Positions 1 through 9,129 of a stretch of 64,000 nucleotides of DNA are shown here, one piece after another. The translations under genes and the position numbers were made by a program. Numbering within the stretch: position 1 is the stretch's first letter; each line of letters begins with the position of its first letter. Below the pieces are notes generated by a model. That model saw only the letters and a program-made list of their open reading frames with translations, was not told the DNA's origin and made no database searches. The stretch spans positions 1,798,001 through 1,862,000 of the forward strand of contig CAWATU010000007.1 of NCBI GenBank assembly GCA_963785125.1. Direction: 5' to 3'. Source of the stretch: QHXN01 sp963785125 (GTDB lineage Bacteria; Acidobacteriota; Blastocatellia; Pyrinomonadales; Pyrinomonadaceae).

Positions 1-174
1 CTTCAAGACCTCGGCCAACTCCGCCTTCAGAGCCTCCTCGTCCACGGGATTAGGCTTCGCCGCCGCGGGTTTAAGCTTCGGTGGCGCGGGCTTTTTCTGC
101 GCGTAGGAGTCGGACAGGGCGGCCGTCGTCAACAGGCAGGCCGCGAGTGTGAAGCCGGTCAGAGTACGTTTCAT
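1..174 (-). CDS. secreted protein, 3' part outside window (partial)
   Basis: The first 58 residues of a protein are visible. It starts at ATG 174-172 with a typical Sec signal peptide (MKRTLTGF, hydrophobic core, cleavage near SYAQ-KK), followed by a Lys/Pro/Ala-rich linker and an acidic helical start (DEEALKAELAEVLK). The mature domain lies beyond the window edge, so no function can be given. The start is only 6 nt after the stop of the phosphatase gene on the same strand, so the two probably form an operon. Confidence 0.75.
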   Translation of the reverse strand, partial: MKRTLTGFTLAACLLTTAALSDSYAQKKPAPPKLKPAAAKPNPVDEEALKAELAEVLK

Positions 175-180
175 AAATCC

Positions 181-1911
181 TCACTTGAAAGCTTCGCCCA
201 GCACGCGGCCTACCGCATTGCTCGGCGGCTCGACGTTCAGGATGCGCGCGAGCGTGGGGGCGATGTCGGCGGGCGACGCGGGCTGTAGGTAGCGGCCGGG
301 CGCGAGGCCGCCGCCCATGATGACGAGCGGCACGTGCGTGTCGTACGTGTAGGGCGTGCCGTGCGTGGCCCCGCTCGTGCTGCTGGAGATGTACTTGTAA
401 GCCTCCTGAATGACGACCACGTCGCCGCTGCGCTTCTGGTTGTAGCCGTGCAGCACGCGGCGTGCGACCGCGTCGGCGGGCGAGACCGCGCCCGCGAGGA
501 GCTGCGTCCGCGTGAAGTAGCGCGACATGCCGGGCACGGTGAGCACCGCCTCGCCCGCGACGCTCTCGATCTCCTCCACGCTGACGCCGTCGCGCTCCAG
601 CGCCGTGCGGTTGAAGTAAATCTGATAGTTCGAGAAGGTCTGGATGTAGTCGGCCGTCGTGTCCTTGCTGCCCGGCTTCACGTAGCGCGCGCTGATGCGG
701 TTGCGCACGGCCTTCAGGATGTCCGAAGGGTTGACGCGCCCGCCCGGCAGCCCCTCCGCGGCGGCCTGCTCGGGCGAGGGCGCGACACCGTGGTCGGCGG
801 TGAAGGCGACGACCGTATTCGAGAGACCGACGCGCGCGTCCACGATCTCCAGGAGGCGCGCGATCTGTCGATCCACGCGCAGCGTCATGTCCATCGCCTC
901 CTGGCTGTAGGGGCCGTAGCGGTGGCCGACGATGTCGTTGGCCGAGAAGCTGACCGTGAGCACGTCCGTGTCTTCGTCCGCCCCGAGTTTCTCGTTCACG
1001 AGCGCGGCCTCGGCGAACGCGAGCACGAGGTCGTTCGAGTAGGGCGAGTAGTCGAGCGCGCCGTAGAAGGCCGGGCCCGGTGCCTTCAACCCGCCGTCCA
1101 CGACGTACGGGAAGACGTAAGCGCGGTTGTCAGTCCCCTTCTCCCACGGCGCGTCGTCGCGGCCGGCGCGGCGCTCATACTCGGCCGCCGGAAGCAGGCG
1201 CTCCCACTTCGCGCCGAAGAACTTGTCGGCGGGGCGCGCGGCGTTGAAGCTCGCGGCCCAGTCGGGCAGTTTGTCGAAGTAGTATGTGGAAGAGACGAAC
1301 GTGCCGGTCTGTGTGCTGTACCAGTAGGCCGCGTCGGCCATGCGTCCCGCAGGCAGGATGGCCGCGCGGTTCTTCGACGAGATGCCGACGACGCGCGCAC
1401 GGCCCGCGGTCGCCAACTTCAACTGGTCGCCGAGCGTCGAGGCCAGAAGGTTGCGCGGGCTCGAAGCGGCCTCGCCCTCGGTGCCACCCAGCAGGCGCAC
1501 CGAGTCGTCGCGCACGTTCTCAACCGACTTGCCCTCCGTGCGGTCGTACCACTGGTTGGCGATGATGCCCGTCTCCGAAGGCCACGCGCCCGTCAACATC
1601 GTCGCGTGCCCCGGCGCCGTCTCGGTCGGCACATGGTCGTAGTTGCACTCGGCCCACGAGGCGCCGTCGCGCGTCAGGCGGCGCAGCCCGCCCGCGCCGA
1701 ACAGGTCGCCGAAGCGTTCGAGGTAGTCGTAACGAAACTGGTCAACGGCGATGAGCAGCACGAGACGCGTGCGCCTCGTTTGGGGAGCGTTGGCCGCGCG
1801 TGTTGCCTCGTTGCGTCGCTGCCGTGCGAGCGCGGGCACGGCGAGCGGCGCGAGCAGCGCGAGCAGGAGGAGCGCGGTCGCAGTTCTGCGGAGGGTGTTG
1901 TTCAGTCTCAT
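181..1911 (-). CDS. alkaline phosphatase / phosphodiesterase family protein (secreted)
   Basis: 576 residues, predicted to be exported (basic N-terminus, hydrophobic stretch about residues 11-28, Ala-x-Ala). It belongs to the type I phosphodiesterase/nucleotide pyrophosphatase branch of the alkaline phosphatase superfamily. The first metal Asp is in IAVDQFR (about D57), and the Thr nucleophile is in PTETAPGHATMLTG (about T98), as in PafA-like enzymes. Later metal ligands lie in SANDIVGHRYG and FTADHG. It would hydrolyse phosphomonoesters or diesters in the periplasm. It is followed 6 nt later by another exported protein. The exact substrate cannot be read from sequence. Confidence 0.88.
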   Translation of the reverse strand: MRLNNTLRRTATALLLLALLAPLAVPALARQRRNEATRAANAPQTRRTRLVLLIAVDQFRYDYLERFGDLFGAGGLRRLTRDGASWAECNYDHVPTETAPGHATMLTGAWPSETGIIANQWYDRTEGKSVENVRDDSVRLLGGTEGEAASSPRNLLASTLGDQLKLATAGRARVVGISSKNRAAILPAGRMADAAYWYSTQTGTFVSSTYYFDKLPDWAASFNAARPADKFFGAKWERLLPAAEYERRAGRDDAPWEKGTDNRAYVFPYVVDGGLKAPGPAFYGALDYSPYSNDLVLAFAEAALVNEKLGADEDTDVLTVSFSANDIVGHRYGPYSQEAMDMTLRVDRQIARLLEIVDARVGLSNTVVAFTADHGVAPSPEQAAAEGLPGGRVNPSDILKAVRNRISARYVKPGSKDTTADYIQTFSNYQIYFNRTALERDGVSVEEIESVAGEAVLTVPGMSRYFTRTQLLAGAVSPADAVARRVLHGYNQKRSGDVVVIQEAYKYISSSTSGATHGTPYTYDTHVPLVIMGGGLAPGRYLQPASPADIAPTLARILNVEPPSNAVGRVLGEAFK

Positions 1912-2074
1912 CTGGTCGGTATCTGGTGTGTCAGAACCTCACGTAAAGCAGGTCGGGGAGACGTGCGCGTCCGTCGGGTTTTAACGACTTTTGAGCGGGC
2001 ATGATAACATCGCCGCCCGAGCCCGCGCACTCCGGCGGCGCGGGCAAACATCCACTCACGAAGGCGGCACGGCT

Positions 2075-2599
2075 TTGAGCGGCTTTGACGAAGACTACGA
2101 GCAGAGGATGCGCGAGGCGCGCGAGCGGGCGCACGGCGGCGGCCGCGGCGACGTGCTCGACTACCTCGACCTCAAGGCCGTCAACGACGCAGCGCGCACG
2201 CGCGCGGTCGAGTGGCTGCTCGAAACCTTCACGGCGGCCGCGGGCGAGCTGAACCGCGCGGGCGCGGGGCTCACGCTCGCGCGCACGGACGCGCACCGCT
2301 TCCGCGTCGGCAACTCGACGATGGTCGGCACGCGGCTCGAACTGCGGCGCGGCGTGCGCGCACTCACCGTCGAGGCCGGCTGGCCGCGCGCGCCGCGCGA
2401 CGGCATCGTCCGCGGCGGGGGACTCGCCTCGGCCGCCATCGGCCACTTCGGCGACGCGCGCGCCGGCGAAGAACTCCTCCTCGTCCCCGACGCACAGACC
2501 GAGGCCCGCTGGTTCGTCATCGACAAGGCCGGCACACGCACCGAACTCCAACCCGCACACCTCCGCCGCCACCTCTCTCGACTGCTTGAGATAAAGTAA
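2075..2599 (+). CDS. hypothetical protein, possibly cytoplasmic
   Basis: About 174 residues with no signal peptide or membrane segment. The family is not recognised. It has an Arg/Glu-rich helical N-terminus (YEQRMREARERAHGGG), a helix ending VEWLLETFTAAAGELN, and a C-terminal part that reads like an antiparallel beta domain (TMVGTRLELRRGVRALTVEAGW, FGDARAGEELLLVP, WFVIDKAGTRTELQP). I chose TTG 2075, which has an AAGGCGG-like site upstream. A more distal TTG at 1991 is possible. It is divergent from the phosphatase. Coding support is the strong GC bias and a frame open to the stop. Confidence 0.6.
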   Translation: MSGFDEDYEQRMREARERAHGGGRGDVLDYLDLKAVNDAARTRAVEWLLETFTAAAGELNRAGAGLTLARTDAHRFRVGNSTMVGTRLELRRGVRALTVEAGWPRAPRDGIVRGGGLASAAIGHFGDARAGEELLLVPDAQTEARWFVIDKAGTRTELQPAHLRRHLSRLLEIK

Positions 2600-2856
2600 C
2601 AGTCTGCCTACTGCTCACGATTTGCGGCGCGGCCTGCACGTTTTGGGAGGACGACTTTCATCCTCGCGCTCCGGTTAACGTCGGGACTCTACCGCGTCAC
2701 TCTGACGCAACAGCACGTTTTCAAGCAGTCTCGCTTGTAACCCTCTTCTTCCTCGCCAACGGCACAGCGGTTGCGAAGCCGTGCGGCGGAATGATTGCCG
2801 CGGGACACGGTTTCCCCGTTCGGACGCGGCAGTGGATTTTGGAGGAGACCGAAGAG

Positions 2857-3483
2857 ATGACCAACCGACGTTTCACCGTTCTGACCTTCGCCGCCGTCGC
2901 GCTCGCAACCTTCCTCGCGCCCGCGTCTGCCAGCGCCCAGAACATCTGGGACCGCATCCGCGACCGCGCCGAGCAGGAGCGCCGCCGTGACGACGACTAC
3001 GGCCGCAACCGCCGCGACCGCGACGACGACCGCTACGGTCGGAACGGCCGTATGAGCGACTACGAGCGCCGCCAACTGCGCGACCTCGCGCGCCGCATCG
3101 ACGACCGCAGCCGCGACCTCGAACGCGATATCGACCGTATGCTCGACCACAGCCGCATCAACGGCACGAACCGCGAAGACCACATCAACGACGAGGCGCG
3201 CGACTTCCGCAACGCCGCCAGCCGCTTCCGGGGCGTTGCCGGCGACAACGACCGCCTCGACCGCAGCCGCGATGAGGCGAGCCGCCTGCTCCAGCAGGCT
3301 TCGCAGCTCAGCCGCGCGCTCGGCCGCAGCCGCCTCGACTCGCGCGCCGTCAACGGCTGGAACCAACTCCGCAGCGACCTGCGCGCCGTCGCCAACATCT
3401 ACAACCTCCGCTTCAACGACGACCGCGGCTACGACATCTGGAACGGCAACAACGACCGGCGCGGCAACCGCCGGTGGGAGTAA
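2857..3483 (+). CDS. secreted Arg/Asp-rich helical protein
   Basis: 208 residues. ATG 2857 follows a strong GGAGGAG site. A signal peptide (TVLTFAAVALATFLAPASASAQ) is followed by a low-complexity charged segment (repeated RDDD/RRDR/DRYGRNGR) and then a helical region of alternating acidic and basic residues with heptad-like spacing (RDLARRIDDRSRDLERDIDR). It ends in Asn/Arg-rich DNNDRRGNRRWE-type sequence. Function is unknown; the composition suggests a periplasmic extended or coiled-coil protein. A repeat element begins 5 nt after the stop codon. Confidence 0.75.
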   Translation: MTNRRFTVLTFAAVALATFLAPASASAQNIWDRIRDRAEQERRRDDDYGRNRRDRDDDRYGRNGRMSDYERRQLRDLARRIDDRSRDLERDIDRMLDHSRINGTNREDHINDEARDFRNAASRFRGVAGDNDRLDRSRDEASRLLQQASQLSRALGRSRLDSRAVNGWNQLRSDLRAVANIYNLRFNDDRGYDIWNGNNDRRGNRRWE

Positions 3484-3488
3484 GGAGA

Positions 3489-3658
3489 GAAGGCAGAAGG
3501 CAGTAGGCAGTAGGCAGTTAGCCGTCTGCGAAAGCGGTCAAACGAATCGGGGGCGGCGAGCTTATTAACTCGCCGCCCCCGTTCCTTTCGGCCACCTCTT
3601 TAAAGAAGCCCTCTGCCTTCAACTGCCTACTGCCTTCTGCCTTCTGCCTACTGTATCC
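3489..3658. repeat. heptad inverted repeat element 1 (GGCAGTA family) with inner hairpin
   Basis: The left arm is tandem 7-mers (GAAGGCA twice, GTAGGCA twice, GTTAGCC; 3489-3523). The right arm is their complement (TGCCTAC, TGCCTTC, TGCCTTC, TGCCTAC; 3624-3651). Between them is a 13-bp GC hairpin, CGGGGGCGGCGAG 3548-3560 with 3569-3581. The inner hairpin recurs in the element at 27865-28042. It lies between two plus-strand genes, directly 3' of the first. Confidence 0.9.
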
Positions 3659-3665
3659 TGTCCCC

Positions 3666-4541
3666 ATGTCGCAAACCCGCGGGACGCTCTACCTCGTCGC
3701 CACGCCCATCGGGAATCTGGAGGACGTGACGCGGCGCGCGTTGCGCGTGCTGGGCGAGGCGGACGTGGTCGCGTGCGAGGACACGCGGCGGACGCGCTCG
3801 CTGCTCGAACACTTCGGGATACGGGCGCGCACCGTGAGCTACCACGAGCACAACGAGCGCGAGCGCGCCGACGAACTGGCGAGTTTAATGGAGGGGGGGC
3901 AGACGGTGGCGCTCGTCTCGGACGCGGGCACGCCGGGCATCAACGACCCGGGCTACCGCCTCGTGCGCGCGTGCGTGGAGCGAAATTTACGCGTCGTGCC
4001 CGTCCCCGGCCCGACGGCCTTCGTCGCGGCGCTCACGGCCTCGGGGCTGCCGACCGACGAGTTCTACTTCGGGGGCTTCCTCCCCGCGCGCAGCCACGCG
4101 CGCCGCGAGCGGCTCGCCTCGGTCAAGTCGCTGCGCGCCACGCTCGTCTTCTACGAGACGCCGCACCGCCTCGCGCACGCGCTCGCCGAAGCGCTCGAAG
4201 TCCTCGGCGAACGTGAGGCCGCGGTCGCGCGCGAGCTGACGAAGTTGCACGAAGAGATTGTGCGCGGCCGTCTCAGTGAACTCGCCGCGCGCTTCGCGCC
4301 CGAAGGCGCCGCGCGCGGCGAGATGGTGCTTGTGATCGACCGCGATGTGATTGATGAAGGTGTTGCTGAAGGGACTCAGACGACTTCGAGCGTCGCGGAG
4401 ATGGTCGCCGCCTTCGAGGCTGAAGGTCTCGACCAACGCGCCGCCCTCAAACGTGCCGCGCGCGAACTCGGCCTCACCCGCGACGAAGCCTACCGCCGCC
4501 TCACTTCAGAGCGTTCACTGTCGAAGCAGCGCGACGAGTAA
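3666..4541 (+). CDS. rsmI: 16S rRNA (cytidine-1402-2'-O)-methyltransferase
   Basis: 291 residues, the usual length for RsmI, a tetrapyrrole-methylase-fold enzyme that uses SAM to 2'-O-methylate C1402 in the ribosomal decoding centre. Family motifs are present in order: GTLYLVATPIGNLEDVT at the N-terminus, VACEDTRRT, the SAM loop LVSDAGTPGINDPGYRLV, PVPGPTAFVAALTASGLP, FGGFLP and FYETPHRL. ATG 3666 starts immediately after the right arm of the repeat element. It converges with the large oxidoreductase, 8 nt away. Confidence 0.95.
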   Translation: MSQTRGTLYLVATPIGNLEDVTRRALRVLGEADVVACEDTRRTRSLLEHFGIRARTVSYHEHNERERADELASLMEGGQTVALVSDAGTPGINDPGYRLVRACVERNLRVVPVPGPTAFVAALTASGLPTDEFYFGGFLPARSHARRERLASVKSLRATLVFYETPHRLAHALAEALEVLGEREAAVARELTKLHEEIVRGRLSELAARFAPEGAARGEMVLVIDRDVIDEGVAEGTQTTSSVAEMVAAFEAEGLDQRAALKRAARELGLTRDEAYRRLTSERSLSKQRDE

Positions 4542-4549
4542 AGCCATCT

Positions 4550-7500
4550 TCACGCGCCGGCGCGGAGCAGTCTATCGAGCCACAGGTTCGAGAGCTTCTC
4601 CTGCACGGTGTTGGCGCGCAGGCGCGCGTTGAGGTGTGGGAAGTCAACCTGGTCGAGCGGCTGATCCTGGTTGAAGCAGGAGAAGACGAAACTTTCGGCG
4701 CCCGTCTCGGGGTCAACGTGCTTACAGAGGCATTGCGCGCAGACCTCCTTCATCATGCATTGCATCGGGCTGTTGATGGAGCCGATGCCGACGTGCCCGG
4801 GCTTCAAATGTGGTGCGAGCACGCCGTGGCGCGCGGCCTTGACCGCGGCCATCATGCGGTCGGAGCCGATGGCGATGATGCGGTCAACGTCGCGCAGGTC
4901 GAACAGGGGCTCGCCGAATTTTCCTTCCGCATACGAGAGCATGGCCTGCACGATGTTGCCGCGGAAGTGCGCGTCCTGCGGGCGGCGCGCTTCAATCTCG
5001 ACGCCCGTGTCCGTAGACCAGATGACCTGGTCGGTCGCCTCCTCGATCTCCTCGCGCTTGAAGAGGTCTTTGCCGTCCTTGTAGCCCGCGAAGTAGACGA
5101 CGCGGTTGCCCGCCGCCTTCAAAGCCTTCGCGATGGAGAAGAGCACGGCGTTGCCTAAGCCCCCGCCCGCGAGCAGCACGGTCTCGCCCTCGGGAATCTC
5201 GGTGGGCGTGCCCGTCGGCCCCATCACGACGACCTCCTGCCCGGGCCTCAAGAGCGCGCACTGGCGCGACGACGCGCCCATCTCAAGCACGATGAGACTT
5301 AAGAGCCCGGCCCCCTTATCCACCCACGCGCCGGTCAGGGCGAGCCCCTCCATCGTGAGCCTCGTGCCGTCGATGGACGGCGCGTCGGTCTCGTAGTTCT
5401 GCAAGCGGTAGAACTGGCCGGGGTAGAACTTGCGCGCCTGCATCGGCGCGCGCACGACGACCTCGACGATGGTATCGGTCAGACGCTCGACGCGCTCGAC
5501 GCGCGCGACGAGGTTCTCGTCGAGCGTCTCCAGAAGCCGCTCGAATGCTTCATCGCGCGCGGGCTGCTCCTCTTCCTTGAGCGCGGCCAGCTCTTCAACG
5601 AAGAGCGCGACGACTTCTGGAAAACCGTCCTTCGCCGACGCCATCGCCTTGACGACGTTGCCGGCGTAAACAGGATGGTTGTCGCCGTAGTAAGAAATGT
5701 ACCGCCCGCCATCTTCGTACGAAGTGAAGAAGCCGCGCTCGCCCTTCGCCGCGGGGACGAGTTGGAACGTCCCGTCCCCTCTCTTCTCAACCTTGTGCGG
5801 CGCGAAGAACTCTTTCCAGTCGTCGAGTGCGAAAGTCCCCGGCCGCTCGCGCTCGTAGATGGTGTTCGGGCTCGTGCCCGCGGCGACGCAGACCGTGCGC
5901 GCGGGGATACGCAGCGTGTCCTCACAGTTGACGTGCCACTTGCCCGTGGCCGGGTCGCGCGTCACGCGCTCGAAGAGAACGGCCGCGACCGCGCCGTGCT
6001 CGTCCGCGACGGCCTCGGCCGGCGACATGTTCTCGATAAAATGGATGCCCTCTTCGAGCGCCTTCGCGACCTCCTCGTGGTTCAGCCTGTAGGCCGGCGA
6101 GTCGATCAGACGCTTGCGGTAGACGATGGAGACGCCGCCCCACGCGCGCACAAGCTTGATGAAGTCGGGCGCCTCGCCCGCGTCGGCGGCCCGCGCACGC
6201 TCCTCGCGCACCGCGCGACCGTGCGCGATGTACTCTTCGAGCACGGCGCGCTCCTCCGCGTCGAAACGCTTCCAGACCTCGCCTTCGCCGAACTCAGCCG
6301 ACAGCGCCTCGAAGCGCTCAAGCATCTTCTCGACCTGCACGGGGTAGTAGGCGAACAGCTCGGTCGCCGTGTCGATGGCCGTCAGGCCGCCGCCGATGAC
6401 GACCGCCGGGAGTCTCACCTGAAGGTTCGCAAACGAGTCGTGCTTGGCCGCGCCCGTGAGCTGCAAGGCCATCAGGAAGTCGGAAGCCTTGCGCACGCCG
6501 CGGATGAGGTTGTTCTTCATCGAGACGAGCGTCGGCTTGCCCGCGCCCGTCGCCACCGCGATGTGATCGAAGCCCAGCTCCCACGCGTCCTCAATCGAGA
6601 GCGTCCCGCCGAAACGCACGCCGCCGTAGAAGCGGAAGCGTTCGCGCCGCGCGAGCGTCAGGTGCATGAGCGTCAGAAAATTCTTGTCCCAACGCACCGT
6701 GATGCCGTACTCCGACACGCCCCCGAAGCCCGCGAGCACGCGCTCGTCCAACTCCGCCGTGATCTCTTCGTACTCGCGCACCGCGCGCGGAACCCGGCCC
6801 CCGCCGCCACCCGTCAAATCATCTTCAAGCGGCTCGATCTTCAGCCCGTCGATGCCGACGACGCCGAAGCCCTCGTTGAGGAGGAAGTGCGCGAGCGTGT
6901 ACCCGGCGGGCCCGAGCCCGACGACGAGCACATTCTTGCCGTTGTAGGGGAGCGCGTAAGGGCGCTTTGCGTTCAAGGGGTTCCAGCGCGTGAGCAGGCC
7001 GTAGATTTCGACGCCGTAAGGGAGCCCGAGCACGTTCGTCAGCACGCCCGTCTCGGCCTGCGGGATGTTGACCGGCTCCTGCTTCTGGAAGATGCACGAC
7101 TTCATGCAGTCGTTGCAGATGCGGTGGCCCGTGCCCGGGCACATCGGGTTGTCGATGCAGACGATGGCGAGTGCGCCGACCGAGTCGCCGTCGCGCTGTA
7201 GGACGTGCATCTCCGAAATCTTCTCGTCGAGCGGGCACCCCTGAAGCGGGATGCCGAGCGGGTTCTTCTTCAGAGACCCGTCGCGCTCCTTCAGCCCCTT
7301 CGAGCAAGAGTCCTTGTCACGCTCGTGGCAGTAGAGACAGTAGTGAACCTCTTCCAGCACCTCGCGCTGCGTGTAACGCTTGTCCGTCAGCCGGAACCCG
7401 TCGCGACGCCGCAGGTTCTTCTCCGGGCCGCGCATCAACTCGGGCAGCTCCGCCTCGGGCCGTTCGAGCTGCACCAGATGCTCGTAGTTGAGTGGGTGCG

Positions 7501-8320
7501 GGAAGCGGAAACTTACCCAGCCCTTCACACGCTCGCGCGCCTCTGGCCTCAGCGCGTGCGCCGCCGACCATGCTTCAAGGAGCCTCAACGACGCGCGCAC
7601 GAAGGCCCGAGTCTCGTCCTCAACACTTTCAACCGTCTCCGTCCGCCACGCCGCGAGCAACGCCTCCGCGTCGCTTCCCTTCAAACGCCCCGCGGCCGCC
7701 GCCGCCTCACGCGCGCGCTCGTCCGACCAAGCCTCCTCCTGTCGCACGCCCTCCTTCGGATAGTTCTTCTCCCACTCCAACAGACGCACCGCCATCCGCG
7801 CCACGCCCAGCTCTCGGTCATCATCCAACGTGTCCGCGAACGCCGCGTGCCGCAACGCTTTGAGCGCCGCGTCCGCCGCCTCCAGTTCCACGGCCGCGGC
7901 ACGCTCCGCCGGAAAACTCTTCGTCGCGCGCCGCTGCACGAACTGCTTGAACTGGAAGACGGGGTCTTGCGCCCTGATGCTCTCGGCCAGCCGCGCTCTC
8001 TCTTCTTCAATTCTGAACAGTCGCGCGACGAACCGCGACAGGTGCGGCGCCGCCTCGATCAGAAGCTCCGACTCGGCTCGCGTCCCCTTCAGATTCTCGC
8101 CGCGCGCCGCGACGTACTCTGCAAGTCGCGCGTGCAGCTCCGCGTCAGAGCTTTCGACCTCCGCGTAGAACGCCTCGGCCAGCGCGCGCAGCCGTGCGGG
8201 CCGGTGGAGGTCGCCGTAGGTGAAGCCTTCGATGCCTAAGGGAAAGTCCGCTGATAAATGCTTGTCGTTGGTGGGTTCGTGCGCGGCGTCGTTCGATTCG
8301 ACGAAGAGGTCTTGTACCAT
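4550..8320 (-). CDS. large Fe-S flavoprotein: GltD/NfnB-like module fused to PyrK/NfnA-like reductase module
   Basis: 1256 residues. Residues 1-300 are a helical, charged region I do not recognise. Residues 328-409 hold many cysteines (CLYCHERDKDSC, GCPLDE, CIDNPMCPGTGHRICNDCMKSC), like the Fe-S domain of glutamate synthase small subunit and NfnB. A dinucleotide fold follows (VLVVGLGPAGYTLAHF, about 464-480), with a second nucleotide site (VVIGGGLTAIDTATEL). The last 340 residues are a ferredoxin-reductase fold (KFYPGQFYRLQNYE, LLAGGGLGNAVLFSIAKAL) ending in a PyrK-type cluster motif (MQCMMKEVCAQCLCKH). It probably moves electrons between NAD(P)H and an iron-sulfur partner. Fusion of both Nfn-like halves in one chain is unusual. 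Partner and substrate are unknown. Confidence 0.8.
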   Translation of the reverse strand: MVQDLFVESNDAAHEPTNDKHLSADFPLGIEGFTYGDLHRPARLRALAEAFYAEVESSDAELHARLAEYVAARGENLKGTRAESELLIEAAPHLSRFVARLFRIEEERARLAESIRAQDPVFQFKQFVQRRATKSFPAERAAAVELEAADAALKALRHAAFADTLDDDRELGVARMAVRLLEWEKNYPKEGVRQEEAWSDERAREAAAAAGRLKGSDAEALLAAWRTETVESVEDETRAFVRASLRLLEAWSAAHALRPEARERVKGWVSFRFPHPLNYEHLVQLERPEAELPELMRGPEKNLRRRDGFRLTDKRYTQREVLEEVHYCLYCHERDKDSCSKGLKERDGSLKKNPLGIPLQGCPLDEKISEMHVLQRDGDSVGALAIVCIDNPMCPGTGHRICNDCMKSCIFQKQEPVNIPQAETGVLTNVLGLPYGVEIYGLLTRWNPLNAKRPYALPYNGKNVLVVGLGPAGYTLAHFLLNEGFGVVGIDGLKIEPLEDDLTGGGGGRVPRAVREYEEITAELDERVLAGFGGVSEYGITVRWDKNFLTLMHLTLARRERFRFYGGVRFGGTLSIEDAWELGFDHIAVATGAGKPTLVSMKNNLIRGVRKASDFLMALQLTGAAKHDSFANLQVRLPAVVIGGGLTAIDTATELFAYYPVQVEKMLERFEALSAEFGEGEVWKRFDAEERAVLEEYIAHGRAVREERARAADAGEAPDFIKLVRAWGGVSIVYRKRLIDSPAYRLNHEEVAKALEEGIHFIENMSPAEAVADEHGAVAAVLFERVTRDPATGKWHVNCEDTLRIPARTVCVAAGTSPNTIYERERPGTFALDDWKEFFAPHKVEKRGDGTFQLVPAAKGERGFFTSYEDGGRYISYYGDNHPVYAGNVVKAMASAKDGFPEVVALFVEELAALKEEEQPARDEAFERLLETLDENLVARVERVERLTDTIVEVVVRAPMQARKFYPGQFYRLQNYETDAPSIDGTRLTMEGLALTGAWVDKGAGLLSLIVLEMGASSRQCALLRPGQEVVVMGPTGTPTEIPEGETVLLAGGGLGNAVLFSIAKALKAAGNRVVYFAGYKDGKDLFKREEIEEATDQVIWSTDTGVEIEARRPQDAHFRGNIVQAMLSYAEGKFGEPLFDLRDVDRIIAIGSDRMMAAVKAARHGVLAPHLKPGHVGIGSINSPMQCMMKEVCAQCLCKHVDPETGAESFVFSCFNQDQPLDQVDFPHLNARLRANTVQEKLSNLWLDRLLRAGA

Positions 8321-8454
8321 TTAAGAAGTGTCCGACTCTCTGAAGACTTTCAGCCGGGAGAAGCGTTTTCAAAGGCGTGCGAGACTTCGGAGAGGCCCGC
8401 CGACCCGAGTATAACACCGCCCCCGCCGCCCGCCGAAAGAGGCGCTGCCCGCGC

Positions 8455-8484
8455 TTGCCATCCGCGCCGCCGCGCCTTTATAAT
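8455..8484 (+). promoter_or_regulatory. sigma-70-type promoter of the tRNA-Glu gene
   Basis: -35 TTGCCA at 8455-8460, an 18-nt spacer and a perfect -10 TATAAT at 8479-8484. The expected start is a few nt before the mature tRNA 5' end at 8497. Confidence 0.65.
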
Positions 8485-8496
8485 CGCCTCGCTTTT

Positions 8497-8570
<74 letters not shown>

Positions 8571-8592
8571 TAAATCCCGCCAAATCAATCAC

Positions 8593-9027
8593 ATGCGCTG
8601 CAAGAGCAATGGTCGTAAGAGTGCCTTTCTAGGCATGCCTCATGGCACGGCCTGTAACCGCCTGCGCAAGATGATCCTCCTGAATCTCCTTCAAAGACAC
8701 GGGGAGAACGTCTGCTTCAAGTGCTCCCGACTAATAGAGACCGCCGAGGAGTTGAGTGTCGAGCACAAGCAGCCCTGGGAAGGCGTCAGTGTCGATCTTT
8801 TCTGGGACATGGAGAACATCGCTTTCTCACATCTACGCTGTAATAAGAACCATCGCCGGAAGGGCGGCCGGGCGGACATGCGAAAAGAAGGCCCGGAAGG
8901 TACAGCCTGGTGCAGAAACTGCAAAGTCTTCCTCCCCACCGCCGCGTTCAGCCGCCACAGCAAGCGTTGGAACGGACTTCAGCCCTGGTGCAACGGCTGT
9001 TATGAGCGACGAAGAAGACCATCCTGA
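8593..9027 (+). CDS. HNH-type nuclease-like protein
   Basis: 144 residues. It carries a zinc-type HNH arrangement: CFKCSRLI, then SVEHKQPW (His after an acidic residue), then MENIAFSHLRCNKNHRR (Asn, His, Cys). A second CxxC/CxxC pair is near the C-terminus (CRNCKVFLPTAAFSRH...WCNGCYERRRR). This resembles small phage or intron-type HNH proteins that bind and nick DNA. Base composition is less GC-rich than the flanks, and it sits right after a tRNA gene; together these suggest acquired DNA. The start follows no clear ribosome site. Activity is inferred from the motif only. Confidence 0.68.
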   Translation: MRCKSNGRKSAFLGMPHGTACNRLRKMILLNLLQRHGENVCFKCSRLIETAEELSVEHKQPWEGVSVDLFWDMENIAFSHLRCNKNHRRKGGRADMRKEGPEGTAWCRNCKVFLPTAAFSRHSKRWNGLQPWCNGCYERRRRPS

Positions 9028-9076
9028 ACCTCATCTCAGAGCGCATCATCGTGCAAGGTCTCCGGTGCAAGTCCGG

Positions 9077-9085
9077 TGTTATAAT
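9077..9085 (+). promoter_or_regulatory. extended -10 promoter upstream of the AAA+ gene
   Basis: TG-T-TATAAT at 9077-9085, about 45 nt before the GTG start at 9130. No good -35 box is visible, which fits an extended -10 promoter. Confidence 0.45.
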
Positions 9086-9129
9086 CGCGCGCCCGTGAAG
9101 CGGGAAGGATTGGGGGAGGCGTAAGGCGC

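Noticed and set aside
334..2004. Long plus-strand open frame opposite the phosphatase gene
   Set aside because: It is the antisense shadow of a high-GC gene: the phosphatase on the other strand has clear catalytic motifs and a signal peptide, while this translation is Arg/Val/His-rich with no domain.
3489..3658. CRISPR-like tandem repeats in the GGCAGTA elements
   Set aside because: Units are 7 nt, contiguous without spacers, and arranged as inverted arms; no cas genes are nearby.
5675..7201. Large plus-strand open frame opposite the Fe-S flavoprotein
   Set aside because: Shadow frame with Arg/Val-rich composition; the minus strand has unambiguous cofactor motifs.
9040..9085. GGTGCAAGTCCGGTG upstream of the AAA+ gene looks like a cobalamin-riboswitch fragment or a tRNA T-arm
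   Set aside because: No other riboswitch elements (B12 box, paired arms) and no cloverleaf can be drawn; the match is short.
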